From Streptomyces sioyaensis (GTDB lineage: Bacteria; Actinomycetota; Actinomycetes; Streptomycetales; Streptomycetaceae): a stretch of 55,751 bases of DNA. Both the position numbers and the translations under genes were made by a program. Below, one piece after another: positions 50,250 through 55,751 of this stretch. Numbering within the stretch: the stretch's first letter is position 1; the number at the start of each line of letters is the position of its first letter. Below the pieces are notes generated by a model. That model did not search any database and had not been told where the DNA came from. It saw only the letters and a program-made list of their open reading frames with translations. The stretch spans positions 1-55,751 of the forward strand of contig NZ_SDIF01000040.1 in NCBI RefSeq assembly GCF_004122735.1, given 5' to 3'.

Positions 50250-51788
50250 TCAGTCGCCCGCCGCCACCGGCTCCAGGAACCCCTGCTCGACCAGCATCCG
50301 GATCGAGGACGGGGTGCGGTCCCGCAGCAGGACCGGGTCCTCGCCGACGAGTTGGGCGATGGCGTCCAGGATCCGTCCGGCGGGCAGCGAGCCGTCACAC
50401 ACCCCGGCGAAGCCCGCGCCGACCGTGTCCACCTTCGTCGCACGCCGCATACCGCGGTTCTGACGCAGCACCACATGCTCCGGGTCTTCTGCCCCGGGCA
50501 GCCCGACCTGCTCCTGCACCACCCCGTCGGCGAGCCGGAAATGGGCGGCCAGCAGCGCCGCGTCGTCCGTGGCCCGCAGGTAGTCCTGGCGGGCGAAGTG
50601 TCCTACGACCGACTCCCCCAGGGGCTGTTCGACCGGATGCGGCCATTCCTCGACCGTGATGGACGGGGAGTCCGACCCGGACTTGCGCAGGGTGATCCAG
50701 CCGAAGCCGACGGCCTTGGTCTTGTGCGCCTCGAACTCGTCGAGCCAGGCGTCGTACCGCGCGGTGTACGTCTCGTCACCGGCACGGTGGTCGCCCGCGT
50801 CCCGCAGCCACAGCTCGGCGTACTGGGTGACGTCCTGCACCTCGCGCTGCACGATCCAGGCGTCGCAGCCGCGCGGCACCCAGGAGCGCAGCCGGTCGTG
50901 CCACTCCTCGCCCGCCACGTGCTGCCAGTTGGCCAGCAGCTGGCAGTAACCGCCGTCGTTGAGACGCGCGGCCGACTGCTGGACGAGCGTCCGGCACAGG
51001 TCGTCGCCGCCCATGCCCCCGTCGCGGTACGTCAGACGGGCGCCCGGCGAGATCACGAACGGGGGGTTGGACACGATCAGGTCGTACGTCTCCTGCCCGA
51101 CGGGCTCGAACAGCGAGCCCTCCCGCAGATCCGCCGACCCGGCACCGGAGAGCGCCAGCGTCAGCGCGGCGATCCGCAGCGCCCGGGGGTTGAGGTCGGT
51201 GGCGGTGACCCGGGTCGCGTGCTGGGCGGCGTGCAGCGCCTGGATGCCGGAGCCCGTACCGAGGTCGAGCGCCGTGGCGACCGGGCGGCGCACGGTGAGG
51301 CCCGCGAGGGTCGTGGAGGCGCCGCCGACGCCGAGCACCAGCTGAGCGCGGTCCGTCTCCCCGTCGCCCCGGATGCCGCCGGCGCCGCCGACCGCACACC
51401 CCAGATCGGAGACGATCCACCAGTCCTGCCCCTCGGGGCCGCCGTACGGACGGACGTCCACACTGGCGCGCAGCTCGTCGCCGTCCTGCACCAGCCAGCC
51501 GTCGGCGAGGCAGTCCGCGACCGGCAGCGCGGCCCGGGCCCGCGGCAGCGCCACCGGACGCTGCAGCAGGAACAGCCGCACCAGGGTCTCCAGCGGGCCG
51601 TCGCCGCGCGTCGCCCGCACCGCGGGGACGGTCTCGCTGCGCGCCAGCGCGGCATAGGCCGGGGCGCCGAGCAGCTCCAGCAGCCCGTCGGCGGTGAAGT
51701 CGGCGGCCAGCAGCGCCTCGCGCAGCCGGGCGGTGCGGGCGCTGCTCTCGGGGTCCTGGACATCTGCGGTGGGGAGGTGCGTACTCAC
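50250..51788 (-). CDS. SAM-dependent methyltransferase (HemK/RlmG-like)
   Basis: About 512 residues. A non-catalytic N-terminal domain of about 170 residues precedes a Rossmann methylase with motif I ATALDLGTGSGIQAL, VTATDLNPRALRIA and the catalytic loop IVSNPPFV (NPPF/Y). That loop means amino or ring nitrogen methylation, as in HemK and RsmC/RlmG enzymes. A further roughly 200-residue C-terminal region is actinobacteria-typical. Target is unknown; rRNA or a protein glutamine are candidates. Confidence 0.88.
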   Translation of the reverse strand: MSTHLPTADVQDPESSARTARLREALLAADFTADGLLELLGAPAYAALARSETVPAVRATRGDGPLETLVRLFLLQRPVALPRARAALPVADCLADGWLVQDGDELRASVDVRPYGGPEGQDWWIVSDLGCAVGGAGGIRGDGETDRAQLVLGVGGASTTLAGLTVRRPVATALDLGTGSGIQALHAAQHATRVTATDLNPRALRIAALTLALSGAGSADLREGSLFEPVGQETYDLIVSNPPFVISPGARLTYRDGGMGGDDLCRTLVQQSAARLNDGGYCQLLANWQHVAGEEWHDRLRSWVPRGCDAWIVQREVQDVTQYAELWLRDAGDHRAGDETYTARYDAWLDEFEAHKTKAVGFGWITLRKSGSDSPSITVEEWPHPVEQPLGESVVGHFARQDYLRATDDAALLAAHFRLADGVVQEQVGLPGAEDPEHVVLRQNRGMRRATKVDTVGAGFAGVCDGSLPAGRILDAIAQLVGEDPVLLRDRTPSSIRMLVEQGFLEPVAAGD

Positions 51789-51935
51789 GCCACCATTGTC
51801 GGCCCTGCCACCGACAATCGGCGACGGCCCGGCGCCATGCCCTTTCCGGGCGCGTCGCCGGGCCGTCGGAGCCGTGACGGGTCCGCGTGCACCGCGGTCC
51901 GCCGGCGGTTCGTCCGTCCTCGCCGTCCCGGGCCG

Positions 51936-52520
51936 CTACGCCTTCTTGGACTGCGTGGGGGCCGGGGAGCCGGACGCGGCCGGGTTCTGACAGCCCTTCT
52001 GGTTGGCCATCGCCGTGCCGACGTCGCCGGCCTCCAGGTTCTTGAAGGCCGCCTCGCTCTGCTTGTTGAGCTTGTTGATGCCGTTGGAGAGATCGCGCAG
52101 ACCGTCCGCGAACTTCAGCTTGTCCGAGGTGTTCAGAGCCTTGACCTGCTTCTGAAGGTCCGCATATCCCTTGGACAGCGAGTTGAGCTCCTTGACGGCG
52201 TTCTGCTGGGCCTGCTTGCCCTGATCGGTGGGCGGGGGCCCGGCCTTCTCCAGGGACGTGGCCAGCGAGGCGTAGGCCTGGGAAATCTTCTGGAAGGCCG
52301 CGGAGTCGGTCTGCTGGACCTTCTTGGAGTCCGTGCTGCCGTTGTCGGCCGTCTGCATGGCGCCGTTGGCGTCCTGGATCTGCTTGAACTGAGCCTGCGC
52401 AGGGTCGCAGAAACTCTTCGCCCAGTTGTTGAGCTTCTTCTGGCTGTCGTCGCTACAGCCGGTCAGCGTGAGCACCAGTGCCGCACCGCCGGACAGTGCA
52501 GCCACAAGCTTCTTGTTCAC
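51936..52520 (-). CDS. small lipoprotein with helical repeat-like body
   Basis: About 194 residues. Signal peptide with lipobox TLTGC (Cys near residue 22), then a polar, all-helical body (LNNWAKSFCDPAQAQFKQI, LEKAGPPPTDQGKQ, FADGLRDLSNGINKLNKQ) and a Ser/Pro tail. The GTG at 52520 is chosen because AAGGGA lies 8 bases upstream and it gives a standard MNKK signal start; an ATG at 52538 would add six residues. Function unknown; anchored on the outer membrane face. Confidence 0.75.
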   Translation of the reverse strand: MNKKLVAALSGGAALVLTLTGCSDDSQKKLNNWAKSFCDPAQAQFKQIQDANGAMQTADNGSTDSKKVQQTDSAAFQKISQAYASLATSLEKAGPPPTDQGKQAQQNAVKELNSLSKGYADLQKQVKALNTSDKLKFADGLRDLSNGINKLNKQSEAAFKNLEAGDVGTAMANQKGCQNPAASGSPAPTQSKKA

Positions 52521-52656
52521 CGGATTGGTCCCTTCCATGGCTCTCGGCCCCGGAACATACACGTCCAAAGGGCCTGGGCAACGGGTCGGCCATCCCGGCC
52601 TGTCCTCATTGCAGCCATTTGCACCAAGCTCCGCAGGGCCACCCGAGCACACGGAA

Positions 52657-52698
52657 GGCGGGTGGCCGGCGTCCGCAAAAAAACGCCGTCCACCCGCC
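52657..52698 (-). terminator. hairpin terminator after hppA
   Basis: GGCGGGTGG-cc-GGCGT (52657-52672) pairs with ACGCC-gt-CCACCCGCC (52683-52698), with one internal 2x2 mismatch and an A-rich loop (U-rich on the transcript). It lies 42 bases beyond the hppA stop. Confidence 0.75.
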
Positions 52699-52739
52699 CA
52701 GTTGAGCGGTCCGCGCGCCCTTCCGGCGATCCTCGCCGG

Positions 52740-55145
52740 CTAGGAAGCCACCACCGTCTTGACCGATTTGGCGATGCCTTCGGGATCTTCGGAGTTGTCT
52801 TCGTCACCCACGGCGATTCCGCGCCGCTTGGAGACGTAAACCGCGCCGACGATGACGGCGATCGCCAGCAAGGCGACCACGAGCCGTACGCCGACGCTCT
52901 TGTCCTGCCCGTATGAGAACTTCACCACAGCCGGCGCGATCAGCAGCGCCACCAGGTTCATGACCTTCAGCAGCGGGTTGATCGCCGGGCCCGCGGTGTC
53001 CTTGAACGGGTCACCCACGGTGTCTCCGATGACCGTCGCGGCATGCGCCTCGCTGCCCTTGCCTCCGTGGTGGCCGTCCTCGACGAGCTTCTTGGCGTTG
53101 TCCCACGCGCCACCGGAGTTGGCGAGGAAGACCGCCATCAGCGTGCCGGTGCCGATCGCGCCGGCCAGGAACGAGCCGAGCGCGCCGACGCCGAGCGAGA
53201 AGCCGACCGCGATGGGGGTGAGCACCGCCAGCAGCCCGGGAGTGGCGAGCTCACGCAACGCATCCTTGGTGCAGATGTCGACGACCCGTCCGTACTGGGG
53301 CTTCTCGGTGTAGTCCATGATTCCGGGGTGCTCGCGGAACTGCCGGCGCACCTCGAAGACGACCGCTCCCGCCGACCGCGACACCGCGTTGATCGCCAGC
53401 CCCGAGAACAGGAAGACGACCGAGGCGCCGAGGACCAGCCCGACCAGGTTGTTGGGCTGCGAGATGTCCAGGCTCAGGTCCATGCCGGTGGCGGCGTTGC
53501 CGACGCCCTGGACGGCGGTGGCGATCGCGTCCCGGTAGGAGCCGAAGAGCGCGGCCGCGGCCAGTACGGCCGTCGCGATGGCGATGCCCTTGGTGATGGC
53601 CTTGGTGGTGTTGCCGACCGCGTCCAGGTCGGTGAGCACCTGCGCGCCGTCACCGGTGACATCGCCGGACATCTCCGCGATGCCCTGGGCGTTGTCGGAG
53701 ACCGGACCGAAGGTGTCCATCGCCACGATCACGCCGACGGTGGTCAGCAGGCCGGTGCCGGCCAGCGCCACCGCGAACAGCGCCAGCATGATGGAGGCGC
53801 CGCCCAGCAGGTACGCCCCGTAGACGGCCAGACCGATCAGCACCGCCGAGTAGACCGCCGACTCCAGGCCGATCGAGATGCCGGAGAGCACGACGGTGGC
53901 CGGGCCGGTCAGCGAGGTCTTGCCGATGTCCCGCACGGGACGCCGGGTGGTCTCGGTGAAGTAGCCGGTCAGCTGCTGGATCAGCGCGGCGAGCACGATG
54001 CCGATGGCGACCGCCACCAGCGCCAGCATCCGCGGGTCGCCGCTCCGGCTGAGGATGCCGGTGTCGGTGACACCGGTCAGGTCGCTGTAACGGGACGGCA
54101 GGTAGGTGAACACCGCGACGGCCACCAGAACCAGCGAGATGCCCGCGGAGATGAAGAACCCGCGGTTGATCGCCGTCATGCCGCTGCGGTCGCGGCGCCG
54201 GGGTGCGACGACGAAGATGCCGACCATCGCGGTGAGCACCCCGATCGCCGGGACCAGCAGCGGGAAGGCGAGCCCGGCGTCGCCGAAGGCCGCCATGCCC
54301 AGGATGAGGGCGGCGACCAGGGTCACCGCGTACGACTCGAAGAGGTCGGCGGCCATACCGGCGCAGTCACCGACGTTGTCGCCCACGTTGTCCGCGATGG
54401 TCGCGGCGTTGCGCGGGTCGTCCTCGGGGATGCCCTTCTCGACCTTGCCGACGAGGTCCGCGCCGACGTCCGCGGCCTTGGTGAAGATGCCGCCGCCGAC
54501 CCTCATGAACATCGCGATCAGCGCGGCGCCGAGACCGAAGCCCTCCAGCACCTTGGGCGCGTCGACCGCGTACACGAGCACCACGCAGGACGCGCCGAGC
54601 AGGCCCAGCCCCACGGTGAACATGCCGACGACGCCACCCGTACGGAATGCGATCTTCATCGCCTTGTGGGAGACGGCCGTAAGATCCTTTTTCTCGGTGT
54701 CCCCCTCGGCCGGAGTGGCTTCCCGGGCTGCCGCGGCCACGCGCACATTGCTGCGCACGGCGAGCCACATGCCGATATAGCCGGTGGCCGCCGAGAATCC
54801 GGCGCCGATCAAGAAGAAGGCGCTGCGTCCGGCGCGCTGCGTCCAATTGTCCGCGGGAAGCAGCATGAGCAGGAAGAACACCACGACGGCGAATACGCCG
54901 AGGGTCCGCAACTGCCGTGCCAGGTAGGCATTTGCGCCTTCCTGCACGGCCGCCGCGATCTTCTTCATACTGTCGGTTCCCTCACCGGCCGCGAGCACTT
55001 GGCGGACCAGCACCGCCGCGACAGCCAGCGCCGCCAGGGCGACCACGGCGATCACCAGCACGATGCCGCGGTTGCCCGCCGTAAGAGACGGCCCGGCCAG
55101 AAAAGTGGGGGTGTCAAGCAACTGAGGGGTGTAAGGCCCCGCCAT
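52740..55145 (-). CDS. hppA: membrane-bound proton-translocating pyrophosphatase, K+-independent type
   Basis: About 801 residues with about 16 membrane segments. Signatures: EGANAYLARQ, the PPi site DVGADLVGKVEKGIPEDDPR, then NPATIADNVGDN-like NAATIADNVGDNVGDCAGMA, and later DNAKKLVEDGHHGGKGSEAH with VGDTVGDPFKDTAGPA. At the K+ determinant the sequence is GNTTKAITKG: Lys follows GNTT, which marks the K+-independent H+-pumping subclass. It couples PPi hydrolysis to proton export. The ATG at 55145 has AAGGAGG 5 bases upstream. Strong promoterless hairpins are absent upstream. Confidence 0.95.
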   Translation of the reverse strand: MAGPYTPQLLDTPTFLAGPSLTAGNRGIVLVIAVVALAALAVAAVLVRQVLAAGEGTDSMKKIAAAVQEGANAYLARQLRTLGVFAVVVFFLLMLLPADNWTQRAGRSAFFLIGAGFSAATGYIGMWLAVRSNVRVAAAAREATPAEGDTEKKDLTAVSHKAMKIAFRTGGVVGMFTVGLGLLGASCVVLVYAVDAPKVLEGFGLGAALIAMFMRVGGGIFTKAADVGADLVGKVEKGIPEDDPRNAATIADNVGDNVGDCAGMAADLFESYAVTLVAALILGMAAFGDAGLAFPLLVPAIGVLTAMVGIFVVAPRRRDRSGMTAINRGFFISAGISLVLVAVAVFTYLPSRYSDLTGVTDTGILSRSGDPRMLALVAVAIGIVLAALIQQLTGYFTETTRRPVRDIGKTSLTGPATVVLSGISIGLESAVYSAVLIGLAVYGAYLLGGASIMLALFAVALAGTGLLTTVGVIVAMDTFGPVSDNAQGIAEMSGDVTGDGAQVLTDLDAVGNTTKAITKGIAIATAVLAAAALFGSYRDAIATAVQGVGNAATGMDLSLDISQPNNLVGLVLGASVVFLFSGLAINAVSRSAGAVVFEVRRQFREHPGIMDYTEKPQYGRVVDICTKDALRELATPGLLAVLTPIAVGFSLGVGALGSFLAGAIGTGTLMAVFLANSGGAWDNAKKLVEDGHHGGKGSEAHAATVIGDTVGDPFKDTAGPAINPLLKVMNLVALLIAPAVVKFSYGQDKSVGVRLVVALLAIAVIVGAVYVSKRRGIAVGDEDNSEDPEGIAKSVKTVVAS

Positions 55146-55751
55146 TCGTCCTCCTTGACGTTTGGCACATGGGCGCGCGGAAGCACGCTCAGGCGTCCTG
55201 AGCAAGATGTGGACGGATTGTAGGGAGCCGCGGTTGATCAAAACAGTACGCGTCAAAGGGAATTCGCCGGTAGCGGCGAAGATCAAAAGGCCGAGGCCGC
55301 TCGGAATTCGCTCGGACGAAGGAATGCAGCGAATTCACTGACCGCCGCCCGATGATCTCTCTGTCGTACTGATCGTTCTCGCCGGCGCACTGATCGTCGC
55401 TGCTCAAGGATGCCGCCTCGGAACCCGGGCCGACTGAGGCCGGCGTGACACCGGAGAGAATTGATCCGCCCCGCTACGGCTGAACGGGTGACCCACCACG
55501 CGCCCACCCCCTCCCGGCATCCGGCGAAGCCCCACCAGATCAAGTCCGGATCGCATCGCATGAGGACGGGGGTCACCGCATGAGGAGGGTGGCTGCGTGG
55601 CTCATGACGGTGGGCGTCCTGATGCCGGTGGGGCGGTCTCAGGACGGTGGAGTGGGCTCGTGGGGATGGGGTGCGCTCATGACGGTGCGGTCGTCTTGGG
55701 GCCCGGGCGGAGGCGAGCGGGTCGGGCGGCGATCAGGGGCCGCGGCGGGGA
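55146..55751. other. upstream region of hppA and window end
   Basis: No gene is confidently supported. The AT-richer stretch near 55225-55330 (with TTGATCAAAACAG) is the likely hppA promoter, and an inverted repeat TTCGCCG-gtag-CGGCGAA lies at 55263-55280. A frame opening at ATG 55580 runs off the edge (57 codons), but its codon bias is only moderate, so it is not called as a gene. Confidence 0.45.

Noticed and set aside
53043..55223. Long plus-strand frame opposite hppA
   Set aside because: His/Asp/Arg-rich shadow of the pyrophosphatase.
55580..55751. Start of a rightward gene at the window edge
   Set aside because: 57 open codons from an ATG, but only moderate codon bias and no recognisable product; cannot be decided without the next bases.

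Overview
The window is high-GC actinobacterial DNA, almost certainly Streptomyces or a close relative. Third codon positions are strongly GC-biased, starts are often GTG or TTG behind GGAGG-type sites, and the right third carries a characteristic core block: hppA, a SAM methyltransferase, topA, a fused tmk, holB, an SlpD/E-type lipoprotein peptidase and tRNA-Thr(CGT). There is no CRISPR array and no rRNA.

Layout. 1-11.5 kb is accessory: an HSL-type hydrolase, a TetR regulator with a perfect operator in front of a CrtA-like gene, a RidA protein, an acyltransferase-3 membrane protein and a secreted glycerophosphodiesterase. Then come two paralogous exported proteins (one free, one lipidated) directly in front of a two-component system, and a type VII-style WXG100/toxin/immunity cassette. 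11.8-24.9 kb is a compact, apparently orphan biosynthetic cluster. Ten genes run leftward (chorismate-amidating synthase plus glutaminase, free-standing B3/4 tRNA-editing domain, ATP-grasp ligase, MFS exporter, TrpB2-like PLP enzyme, Fe-S flavoprotein, cupin, chorismate-mutase fold, UbiD decarboxylase). They are bracketed by two different MocR-type PLP regulators. The set fits a chorismate-derived unusual aromatic amino acid, possibly ligated into a dipeptide or amide; the product is not known from sequence.

25.16-37.89 kb is a genomic island inserted in the 3' end of tRNA-Thr(CGT), bounded by 43-bp direct repeats. It keeps an excisionase-like gene but has no recognisable integrase. Its cargo is a four-gene operon (GHKL ATPase, Z1 helicase-like protein, PD-(D/E)XK protein, AIPR protein) followed by an AbrB-like gene, a Vsr endonuclease and a C5 cytosine methyltransferase. 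The methyltransferase has a C-terminal extension with the endonuclease-III-type cysteine spacing C-x6-C-x2-C-x5-C, suggesting a methylase fused to an Fe-S DNA-glycosylase fold. An AbiEii fragment marks older defence cargo. Near the right end is a perfect 38-bp palindrome containing two inverted copies of a 10-bp piece of the attachment core.

37.9-55.1 kb is core chromosome, almost all leftward: tRNA-Thr, the lipoprotein peptidase, holB, tmk (membrane domain-kinase-long charged helix), topA with a lysine-rich tail, a short rightward pair of membrane proteins, small exported proteins, the methyltransferase, a lipoprotein and the proton-pumping pyrophosphatase. Strong hairpin terminators follow tmk, topA and hppA.
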